Below are positions 1 to 6,626 of a DNA stretch of 64,000 bases, one piece after another. Numbering within the stretch: position 1 is the first letter of the stretch; each line of letters opens with the position of its first letter. Below the pieces are notes generated by a model. That model was not told where the DNA came from. It saw only the letters and a program-made list of their open reading frames with translations, and did not search any database. This stretch comes from Streptomyces sp. CB00455 (lineage in GTDB: Bacteria; Actinomycetota; Actinomycetes; Streptomycetales; Streptomycetaceae). Location: positions 993,445 to 1,057,444 of the forward strand of contig NZ_LIVQ01000003.1 in NCBI RefSeq assembly GCF_001905445.1, written 5' to 3'. The translations under genes were made by a program, and so were the position numbers.

Positions 1-611
1 AAGAGCCGGGTCAGGTCGTATCCGGCGACGCCCTTGGCGGTACGCCGGCCCGTGCGCATCAGCCGCCCGTCGGCCAGGACCACGTCGAGGCCGAGCACGT
101 ACTCGGCGGTGACCCCGTACTTGACGCAGCACAGCCCGCCGGACGCGGTGCCGATGTTGCCGCCGATGGTGCACTGCTCCCAGCTGGAGGGGTCGGGCGG
201 GTAGTACAGGCCCTGTGCGGCGACCTCCCGCGAGAGCACGGCGTTGACCACGCCCGGCTCGACCACGGCGGTCCGGTCGACGGCGGAGACCTCCAGGATC
301 CGGTCCATCTTGACGAGGGAGAGGACGATGCAGCCGTCGGAGGCGTTGGCGCCGCCCGACAGGCCGGTACGAGCCCCCTGCGGGACCACGGGGACCCGCA
401 GGGCGGTGGCGGTGCGCATGACGTGCTGGACCTGTTCGACGGTCCGGGGCAGGACCACGGCGGCAGGGGTGCCGGAGGCGCAGAATCCGGCCATGTCGGC
501 GGCGTAGGAGGTGGTCACCTGGGGGTCGGTGAGGAGGGCCTCGGCCGGCAGCCCTTCCAGGAGGCGCGCCAGGAGGCCGGTGCGGAGCCGTGCGGAGAGG
601 TCGTCGTCCAT
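1..611 (-). CDS. FAD-linked oxidase, GlcD/lactate dehydrogenase type (N-terminal part, cut by window edge)
   Basis: The reading frame is open from an ATG at 611 to the left edge, giving about 203 N-terminal residues of a larger protein; the usual family length is about 450-480. It matches the FAD-binding type 4 domain of glycolate/D-lactate oxidases: a conserved GARTGLSGGA stretch near residue 80 that contacts the FAD pyrophosphate, and PDPSSWEQCTIGGNIGT near residue 150. The C-terminal substrate cap domain is outside the window. It is divergent from the TPR gene at 708, with 96 bases between the starts. The expected role is cytosolic or membrane-associated flavin-dependent oxidation of a 2-hydroxy acid; the substrate cannot be read from this fragment. 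Confidence 0.85.
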   Translation of the reverse strand, partial: MDDDLSARLRTGLLARLLEGLPAEALLTDPQVTTSYAADMAGFCASGTPAAVVLPRTVEQVQHVMRTATALRVPVVPQGARTGLSGGANASDGCIVLSLVKMDRILEVSAVDRTAVVEPGVVNAVLSREVAAQGLYYPPDPSSWEQCTIGGNIGTASGGLCCVKYGVTAEYVLGLDVVLADGRLMRTGRRTAKGVAGYDLTRL

Positions 612-707
612 GGGGCCAGCGTGGCACCCGGGGCCATCGGTGTGAACACGACCGCGACCTTCTTCGGACATCTCGGCGAATTCTTCATATTGACGCACAG
701 TGACCCC

Positions 708-2225
708 ATGGACCGTATCGACGAGGAAACCCGGACCCCGGCGCCGCCCGTGACCTTCACCGGCCGCAAGACGCTCGTGGCGGCTGCGGTCGCGGTGGTC
801 CTGATCGCCGCGGCCCTGCTGATCCGGCCCGCGCGCGGCGGCGACGACGGCCGGCCGCCGGGGCCGACCGAACGGGCCGCGGCGGCGGTCACCATGGGCG
901 CGCCCGCCGCGGCGGTGGACCTGACGGCGCTGGTCGCGGACCGGGAGAAGTGGGTGGCGGCGCACCCGGAAGACGACGCCTCGTGGTCCGTCCTGGGCGC
1001 CGCCTACCTGGAGCAGCAGCGGCGCACGGCTGATTCGGCCTGGTTCCCGAAGGCGGAGAAGGCGCTGAAGCGGTCGCTGGAGGTCCGCCCGGCCGAGAAG
1101 GGCAACTTCGACGCGATGACGGGCATGGGCACGCTTGCCAATGCCCGGCGGGACTTCGGGACCGGCCGCAAGTGGGGCGAGCTGGTACGGGCGCAGGCGC
1201 CGCGGCGGTGGACGGCGTACCCCGTGCTCGTGGACGCCTACACCGGCCTCGGCGACTACAAGGCGGCCCAGAAGGCGATGGAGCAGCTGCTGGAGCTGCG
1301 GCCCGGCCTGGCCGCGTACGTCAGAGCCTCGCAGGTGTACCGCGACCGCGGCTGGCGCGAGGACGCGATGGTCGCGATGGAGCACGCGGCGGGTGCGGCG
1401 AAGGGCCCGGCCGAGAAGGCGTACGCGCTGTTCCGGCTCGGGGAGTTGTCCTTCGAGCGGGGCGACGCGGCGGAGGCGCTGCGGCAGTACGAGGGGGCGC
1501 TGCGGACGGATCCGGCGCAGGCGCAGGCACTGGGTGGCCGGGCCCGGGCGCTGGCCGCGCTGGGCCGCGGCGGTGAGGCGGTCCGGGACTACCGGCTGGC
1601 GCTGGGACGCACCCCGGTGCCGCAGCTGGCGCTGGAGCTGGGCGAGTTGCTGGAGTCGCTGGGGCGGGAGCAGGAGGCGCGGGCGCCGTTCGACATGCTG
1701 AGCGCGCTGGCGGCCCGGGAGGGTGCGAACGGTGTGGACGACGATGTGGTCCTGGGTCTGTACGAGGCGGACCACGGGGACGCGGCGGCGGCGGTGCGGC
1801 GGCTGTCGCAGGAGTGGTCGCGGCACAAGAGCGTGCAGGTCGCGGACGCGCTGGGGTGGGCGCTGCACAAGGCGGGCGAGGACGCGGCGGCGCTGGAGTA
1901 CGCGAAGAAGGCGACGGAGCCGGGGCTGCGGAGCGCGGAGTTCGCCTATCACCGGGCGATGATCGAGCGCGGCGTCGGGGACGAGGCGGCGACGCGGCGC
2001 CATCTGGAGGAGGCCATGCGCACGAACCCGCGGTTCTCCCCGGTGCGGGGGCCGCTGGCGAAGGAGGCCCTGGCGGCGATCGGCCGGCCGGCGGCGGGCG
2101 GCCCGGAGAACATGCAGCCGGCCACGCCGTGGGTGGCGCCGGTCCTCCCGAAGGCGGCCAAACCCACACCGACCGCACCCGCCACCCCACCCACGCCGGC
2201 GCCGACCCCCACCCCCACGCCCTGA
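708..2225 (+). CDS. membrane-anchored TPR-repeat protein
   Basis: A 505-residue protein. I start it at ATG 708 (MDRIDEETRTPAPP) rather than at far-upstream in-frame starts, because the longer forms overlap the divergent oxidase coding region. After about 25 residues comes one hydrophobic helix (TLVAAAVAVVLIAAALLI), so the protein is probably tethered with its bulk outside or as a type II protein. The rest, about residues 55-470, is alpha-helical tetratricopeptide repeats with typical signatures (AYLEQQRR, LGELSFERGDAAEALRQYEGAL, GRARALAALGRGGEAVRDY). It ends in a Pro/Thr-rich tail of TPTP repeats. TPR arrays are protein-interaction scaffolds; no partner or enzyme domain is visible. Confidence 0.8.
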   Translation: MDRIDEETRTPAPPVTFTGRKTLVAAAVAVVLIAAALLIRPARGGDDGRPPGPTERAAAAVTMGAPAAAVDLTALVADREKWVAAHPEDDASWSVLGAAYLEQQRRTADSAWFPKAEKALKRSLEVRPAEKGNFDAMTGMGTLANARRDFGTGRKWGELVRAQAPRRWTAYPVLVDAYTGLGDYKAAQKAMEQLLELRPGLAAYVRASQVYRDRGWREDAMVAMEHAAGAAKGPAEKAYALFRLGELSFERGDAAEALRQYEGALRTDPAQAQALGGRARALAALGRGGEAVRDYRLALGRTPVPQLALELGELLESLGREQEARAPFDMLSALAAREGANGVDDDVVLGLYEADHGDAAAAVRRLSQEWSRHKSVQVADALGWALHKAGEDAAALEYAKKATEPGLRSAEFAYHRAMIERGVGDEAATRRHLEEAMRTNPRFSPVRGPLAKEALAAIGRPAAGGPENMQPATPWVAPVLPKAAKPTPTAPATPPTPAPTPTPTP

Positions 2226-2251
2226 CCCGCCGCGGGGACCCTGCCGATGAC

Positions 2252-2358
2252 CAGCCCCGCAGACGCTTGAGGCGCACCGTCAGCCACGCCGGCGTTTGAG
2301 GCGCACCGCCGGCCCCGCCGGCGTTTGAGGCGCGGGGGTCCGGGGGCGGGCCCCCGGC
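2252..2358. repeat. intergenic GC-rich repeat ending in a hairpin (three units)
   Basis: Three imperfect copies of a unit with the core GCCGGCGTTTGAGGCGC lie in tandem, at about 2257-2275, 2291-2306 and 2318-2332. The last runs into a self-complementary GGGGG...GGGCCCCC segment that can form a terminator-like hairpin. The element fills the gap between the convergent ends of the TPR gene and hpd. The same unit and hairpin recur at 5253-5468, and a degenerate version at 62150-62225, always at gene 3' ends. Confidence 0.75.
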
Positions 2359-2446
2359 CACGGCGCCGCACGCGACGACGGCCGGCACCCCGGGCGGGGG
2401 CGCCGGCCGAGGCCCCGGCCGCAGACACCCGGCCGGGACACGCAAC

Positions 2447-3601
2447 CTAGAGGTTGCCCCGCTTCTCCTGCTCCCGCTCGATCGCCTCGAACAGCGCCTT
2501 GAAGTTGCCCTTGCCGAAGCCCATCGACCCGTGCCGCTCGATCATCTCGAAGAAGACCGTCGGCCGGTCCTGCACCGGCTTGGTGAAGATCTGCAGCAGG
2601 TAGCCGTCCTCGTCGCGGTCGACGAGGATCTTCAGCTCGCGCAGGGTCTCGACCGGGACGCGGGTCTCTCCCGCCCACTCGCCGAGCGTGTCGTAGTAGG
2701 AGTCCGGCGTGTCGAGGAACTGCACGCCCGCCGCCCGCATGGCCCGCACCGTGGAGACGATGTCGTTCGTGGCCAGCGCGATGTGCTGGACGCCCGCGCC
2801 CCCGTAGAACTCCAGGTACTCGTCGATCTGCGACTTCTTCTTCGCGATCGCCGGCTCGTTGATCGGGAACTTCACCTTCAGGGTGCCGTCCGCGACCACC
2901 TTGGACATCAGGGCCGAGTACTCGGTCGCGATGTCGTCGCCCACGAACTCCTTCATGTTCGTGAAGCCCATGACCTTGTTGTAGAACGCCACCCACTCGT
3001 TCATGCGGCCCAGCTCGACGTTGCCCACGCAGTGGTCGATGGCCTGGAAGGTGCGCTTGGCCGGGGGCGCGACGATCGGGTCGGCGGCGACGTAGCCCGG
3101 CAGGTAGGGGCCGGTGTAGTCCTTGCGCTCCACCAGCGTGTGCCGGGTCTGGCCGTAGGTGGCGATCGCGGCGAGCACGACCGTGCCGTGCTCGTCCTTG
3201 ACCTCGTACGGCTCGTCCAGGCCCCGCGCGCCGTGCTCGACGGCGTAGGCGTAGGCCGCCCGCGCGTCCGGGACCTCGATGGCCAGGTCGACGACGCCGT
3301 CGCCGTGCTCGGCGACGTGCTCGGCGAGGAAGCGGCCGCGGTCGGTCGACGCCTTGATGACCGAGGTCAGCACGAAGCGGGCGCCGCCGCTGGCCAGTAC
3401 GTAGCTGGCGGTCTCGCGGGTGCCGTTCTCCGGTCCGCAGTAGGCCACGAGCTTCATGCCGAAGGCGGTCGAGTAGTAGTGCGCGGCCTGCTTGGCGTTG
3501 CCGACGGCGAAGACGACCGCGTCCATGCCCTTCACCGGGAAGGGGTCTGCCTCACGCGCGGTGTGCGGGGTGGTTTCGAGGTTCGCCAGAGACTCAGTCA
3601 T
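2447..3601 (-). CDS. hpd: 4-hydroxyphenylpyruvate dioxygenase
   Basis: A 384-residue enzyme of tyrosine catabolism, converting 4-hydroxyphenylpyruvate to homogentisate with Fe(II) and O2 in the cytosol. Two vicinal-oxygen-chelate halves are visible. The three iron ligands of the C-terminal half are present: His190 (QAIDHCVGNVE), His273 (GVQHIALATND) and Glu352 (FFEMIERHG). Length is typical for bacterial HPPD (350-390). I use ATG 3601 (MTESLANLET); an upstream in-frame start at 3625 adds eight residues unlike the family. It is divergent from the Lrp-type regulator at 3735, the usual arrangement in Streptomyces, and is probably controlled by that protein. Confidence 0.97.
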   Translation of the reverse strand: MTESLANLETTPHTAREADPFPVKGMDAVVFAVGNAKQAAHYYSTAFGMKLVAYCGPENGTRETASYVLASGGARFVLTSVIKASTDRGRFLAEHVAEHGDGVVDLAIEVPDARAAYAYAVEHGARGLDEPYEVKDEHGTVVLAAIATYGQTRHTLVERKDYTGPYLPGYVAADPIVAPPAKRTFQAIDHCVGNVELGRMNEWVAFYNKVMGFTNMKEFVGDDIATEYSALMSKVVADGTLKVKFPINEPAIAKKKSQIDEYLEFYGGAGVQHIALATNDIVSTVRAMRAAGVQFLDTPDSYYDTLGEWAGETRVPVETLRELKILVDRDEDGYLLQIFTKPVQDRPTVFFEMIERHGSMGFGKGNFKALFEAIEREQEKRGNL

Positions 3602-3734
3602 GAGCGCAGAGTCCCGCCGATCCACAAGCTGCGCAATAGTTTCCTCTTTGACTGTACATTCTGCCCAGCGCAGCCACAGGATGGCTGAAACATCTGTGCA
3701 CTATGACCACCCTCCAAGGACCCGGGAGACAGCA
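3602..3734. promoter_or_regulatory. divergent hpd / Lrp-regulator control region
   Basis: A 133-base intergenic region between two divergent starts must hold both promoters. It contains an inverted repeat CAGCCA-CAGGA-TGGCTG at 3671-3687 (6-bp arms, 5-base spacer), a plausible operator for the Lrp-type regulator. It also contains a TTGACT at about 3650 that could act as a -35 element, although I see no convincing -10 at the right distance. The assignment as regulator target is inferred from position only. Confidence 0.45.
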
Positions 3735-4232
3735 ATGGGCATCGACGACCTCGACGGCCGGCTCATCGTCCTGCTGGCCCGCGAGCCGCGGATCGGGGTC
3801 CTGGAGGCCTCGCGCCGGCTGGGGGTCGCCCGCGGGACCGTGCAGGCCCGGCTGGACCGGCTCCAGTCGAACGGAGTCATCCGCGGCTTCGGTCCGCAGG
3901 TCGATCCGGCGGCCCTCGGCTATCCGGTGACCGCCTTCGCCACCCTGGAGATCAAGCAGGGGCAAGGGGCCGACGTACGGGCCCACTTGGACGGGGTGCC
4001 GGAGGTGCTGGAGCTGCACACCACCACCGGGCACGGGGACATGCTGTGCCGGCTGGTGGCCCGGTCCAACGCCGATCTCCAGCGGGTGATCGACCGGGTT
4101 GTCGGCTTTGGTGGGATCGTGCGGGCCTCGACGGCAATCGTCATGGAGAATCCCGTGCCCTTGCGGATCATCCCCCTGGTCGAACAGGCGGCCGAGGACG
4201 ACGACGGCGGCGGCGGACACAGGACGAGGTGA
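3735..4232 (+). CDS. Lrp/AsnC-family transcriptional regulator
   Basis: A 165-residue regulator. The N-terminal winged helix-turn-helix (residues 1-60: LDGRLIVLLAREPRIGVLEA, RLGVARGTVQARLDRLQSNG) is followed by the RAM/ASNC ligand-binding domain (about 65-145: VTAFATLEIKQGQ, ELHTTTGHGDMLCRLVARS). The ATG at 3735 is preceded by a good ribosome binding site (GGGAGA, 6 bases upstream); longer in-frame forms run into the hpd control region and lack family similarity. Lrp regulators respond to amino acids or related acids. Its divergent position suggests control of hpd in response to tyrosine catabolites. It ends in an acidic/glycine tail. Confidence 0.92.
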   Translation: MGIDDLDGRLIVLLAREPRIGVLEASRRLGVARGTVQARLDRLQSNGVIRGFGPQVDPAALGYPVTAFATLEIKQGQGADVRAHLDGVPEVLELHTTTGHGDMLCRLVARSNADLQRVIDRVVGFGGIVRASTAIVMENPVPLRIIPLVEQAAEDDDGGGGHRTR

Positions 4233-4269
4233 CCGGGCGTGAGCTTCTGGACCATCCCGAGGGGAATCC

Positions 4270-4367
4270 GTGTCCGAGACCGCCGGCGCGAAGAACACCT
4301 CCGGCGCGCCCATCCGGCTGGAGAACCTCACCAAGCGACCAAGGAGGGCTTCATCGAGCAGGGGTGA
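4270..4367 (+). pseudogene. remnant of an ABC-transporter ATPase gene, interior deleted
   Basis: GTG 4270 follows a good ribosome binding site (GAGGGG) and opens a frame reading MSETAGAKNTSGAPIRLENL, then TK: the typical start of an ABC ATPase, just before its first beta-strand and Walker A. From about 4335 the sequence switches to another frame reading ATKEGFIEQG and stops at TGA 4365-4367, like the end of a different protein. The two parts are out of frame and no nucleotide-binding motifs lie between them. The simplest reading is a deletion that removed an ABC operon and joined its ends. The parent transporter cannot be named from 22 residues. The region 4368-4410 holds nothing recognisable. 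Confidence 0.5.
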
Positions 4368-4410
4368 GGGGTGGGAAAGCGCGAACGGGGGGGGCTTGCC
4401 GGGCCGGGCG

Positions 4411-5208
4411 TCAGCAGGACGGGGGGGCCTGACCCCGGTTCATCGCACGCAGGGCGTCCACGGCGTCCGTCAGCGACGTGACGGGGACCAGCCTCAGCCC
4501 TTCGGGGAGTTCCGACTGTGCGTCCGCGCACTCGGCCTTCGGTACGAGGAACACGCTCGCCCCGTCGCGCCGCGCGGCCTGGGTCTTGAGGGCCACCCCG
4601 CCGACCGCGCCGACGGAGCCGTCGGGGCCGATGGTGCCCGTACCGGCGACGGTGCGCCCGCCGGTGAGGTCGCCGCCACTGCCGTCGCCGTCGAGCTTGT
4701 CGACGATGCCGAGGGAGAAGAGCAGGCCGGCGCTCGGACCGCCGACGTCGGCGAGGTTCAGCTCGACCTGTACGGCCTTCGGGTCCTTGTGCAGGTAGCC
4801 CAGGGCGGCCTGCGCGGCAGCCGACTGGGACCGGGTCATTTCCTCCAGGTTGTGCGCCTCGATCTCCTTGTCCGTTCCGCCGGAGGAGTAGACGGCCTCC
4901 CTGGGCAGGACGGCGCGGGCGGTATCGAACCAGTTGTCGACGAGCTCGGGGAGGTTCACGGTCGTGGAGGGGCCGGTGGCCTGGATGGTGGTCATGCGGA
5001 GCTGGCCGGTGGTCTGCCGGGCCGGGGCCCCGGTGACGGCGATGACGGCCTTGCCGTCGCGCTCGCCCAGCACGTCGGCCGTGAGCCCGGGGCGGGCGAT
5101 CACGAAGGGCAGCGGCGCGAAGGCCGCGACGGCGAACAGCCCGAGCACGGGCACGGCGCAGACGGCCAGGGCGGCGGGACGCGGCAGACGTGTGAGACGA
5201 GAGAGCAC
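4411..5208 (-). CDS. membrane-anchored Lon-like (S16) serine protease, YlbL-related, without a PDZ domain
   Basis: A 265-residue protein with a GTG start at 5208. An N-terminal hydrophobic anchor (residues 12-36) is followed by an extracytoplasmic region and a C-terminal Lon-protease fold. The catalytic Ser-Lys dyad is visible: Ser159 in DVGGPSAGLLFSL and Lys208 in GGVALKTQAARR. Actinobacterial YlbL-type proteins are usually about 340-370 residues, with a PDZ domain between anchor and protease. Here the spacing is too short for one, so this is the shorter variant. The likely role is processing of an exported or membrane protein; the substrate is unknown. Confidence 0.8.
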   Translation of the reverse strand: MLSRLTRLPRPAALAVCAVPVLGLFAVAAFAPLPFVIARPGLTADVLGERDGKAVIAVTGAPARQTTGQLRMTTIQATGPSTTVNLPELVDNWFDTARAVLPREAVYSSGGTDKEIEAHNLEEMTRSQSAAAQAALGYLHKDPKAVQVELNLADVGGPSAGLLFSLGIVDKLDGDGSGGDLTGGRTVAGTGTIGPDGSVGAVGGVALKTQAARRDGASVFLVPKAECADAQSELPEGLRLVPVTSLTDAVDALRAMNRGQAPPSC

Positions 5209-5252
5209 CCGGCCAATCTATAGGTCCCCCACCCAACCCCCTCGGCCCCACA

Positions 5253-5468
5253 CCCCCGCCGGCGCACGAGGCGCACACCCCAGCCCCGCCGACGTACGAG
5301 GCGCACACCCCAGCCCCGCCGACGTACGAGGCGCACACCCAGGAGCGGAGCCCCGCACACCCCAGCCCCGCCGGCGTTTGAGGCGCACACCCCAGCCCCG
5401 CCGGCGCTTGAGGCGCACACCCCAGCCCCGCCGGCGTTTGAGGCGCGGGGTCCGGGGCGGAGCCCCGG
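5253..5468. repeat. tandem array of about six 30-bp units ending in a hairpin
   Basis: Units of about 30 bp (core CCGCCGGCGTTTGAGGCGCA, then CACCCCAGCC) recur at about 5257, 5287, 5317, 5370, 5400 and 5430. A 23-base interruption carrying a GGAGCGGAGCCCC fragment separates the first three from the last three. Units diverge in pairs (GTACGAG in two, GCACGAG in one, GCGCTTG or GCGTTTG in the others), suggesting successive duplications. The array ends in GGGGTCCGGGGCGGAGCCCC, a strong hairpin. It lies downstream of the minus-strand IclR gene. The rest of the 399-base gap (5209-5607) is GC-rich and holds no gene I can support. Confidence 0.85.
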
Positions 5469-5607
5469 CAGCGGCGCCGCACCCGCCCACGGCGCACGCG
5501 GAATCCGGCCCCGGCGGCAACCGCCGAGCCCCGGCGCAACCGACCGGGCCGATCGGGCCGACCGGGGCCGCCCTGGGCCGACCCGCCCAACCCCGCCCGA
5601 CCCGCGG

Positions 5608-6249
5608 TCAGCGAAGGGCGTCGGCGACCTCACGCGCCGCATCCACGACCCGCGGCCCCACCCGCTCCGGCACCGCGTCGGCCAGCATCACCACACCGAC
5701 GCTGCCCTCCAGCCCGGTGATGCCCACGAGCGGCGCGGCAGCGCCACTGGCGCCCGCCTCCAGCTCCCCGTGGGTCAGCGTGTACCCGGGCTCGATCAGG
5801 GCGCCCTGACGGGCGGCCAGGATGGCCCGCCCGGCGGCCCCGCGGTCCAGCGGGTGGCGGAAGCCGGCCCGGTAGGCCACGTGGTAGTCCGTCCAGGTGG
5901 GCTCCACCACGGCGACGGCGAGCGCCTCGGTGCCGTCGACGAGGGTCAGGTGCGCGGTGGCGCCTATGTCCTCGGCGAGGGACCGCAGCGCGGGCAGGGC
6001 CGCCTCGCGCACGAGCGGATGCACCTGCCGTCCCAGCCGCAGCACCCCGAGCCCGACGCGGGCCCGGCCGCCGAGGTCACGGCGGACCAGGGCGTGCTGT
6101 TCCAGGGTGGCCAGGAGCCGGTAGACCACGGTGCGGTTGACACCGAGGCGGTTGGAGAGCTCGGTGACGGTCAGACCGTGGTCGGTGTCGGCGAGCAGTT
6201 TGAGGACTCGGAGCCCTCTGTCGAGAGTCTGGGAGGTTTCCGCGGTCAC
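5608..6249 (-). CDS. IclR-family transcriptional regulator
   Basis: A 213-residue regulator. I start it at GTG 6249 (VTAETSQTLDRGLRVLKLL), which follows a strong ribosome binding site (GAGGGAGAGG); the longer frame adds 43 Arg/Pro-rich residues with no family match. The N-terminal winged helix (residues 7-70: LTVTELSNRLGVNRTVVYRL) precedes the IclR effector domain (about 80-205: HLTLVDGTEALAVAVVE, HPLDRGAAGRAILA). IclR proteins usually bind small organic acids and repress or activate adjacent catabolic genes, but no obvious target sits beside it here. The effector is unknown. Confidence 0.9.
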   Translation of the reverse strand: MTAETSQTLDRGLRVLKLLADTDHGLTVTELSNRLGVNRTVVYRLLATLEQHALVRRDLGGRARVGLGVLRLGRQVHPLVREAALPALRSLAEDIGATAHLTLVDGTEALAVAVVEPTWTDYHVAYRAGFRHPLDRGAAGRAILAARQGALIEPGYTLTHGELEAGASGAAAPLVGITGLEGSVGVVMLADAVPERVGPRVVDAAREVADALR

Positions 6250-6576
6250 GACGCCTCTCCCTCTTTCGGTGAGCGGCGGTGACTCTCGGGGTGGCGCGCG
6301 CCGGTCCCGCGGCGGCGCACGGAGAGGCCGCCGGTAGCGGCCATGGCACCGGCTGCGCTCCCGCGGCGGCGCTGCCACGGTGCGTTCGATGCGGGGACAT
6401 TAGCGAGCGGGTCCGCTCAGCGGAAGGGCTCGTCCAGAATCCGGGCGCCTACTACCCCTTTATGCCGGTTCCTGACCGCGACCGGTGTCGTTTCGTGACC
6501 TCAACTCGCCCCAGCTGCACGGCGCTCATCACCGGCCCCAACAGGCACCACCCGAACGAGGCGGAAAACGGGCGGA

Positions 6577-6600
6577 GTCCGTGCGAACCTCCGCACGGAC
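6577..6600 (-). terminator. hairpin downstream of the SF2 helicase
   Basis: Perfect 9-bp inverted repeat GTCCGTGCG / CGCACGGAC (6577-6585 and 6592-6600) with a 6-base loop, 27 bases after the helicase stop codon. The rest of the 377-base gap 6250-6626 contains the IclR upstream region and nothing else I recognise. Confidence 0.6.
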
Positions 6601-6626
6601 CCCGTTCCTCCACCTGTGCGAACAGA

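Noticed and set aside
4236..4332. Separate small gene starting at GTG 4239 after the Lrp-type regulator
   Set aside because: It has no ribosome binding site of its own; the better start with a GAGGGG site is 4270, and that frame is a gene remnant.
5253..5468. Possible CRISPR array (30-bp repeats)
   Set aside because: Units are directly adjacent without unique spacers of constant length, they diverge from one another, and there are no cas genes nearby. It is a tandem repeat.
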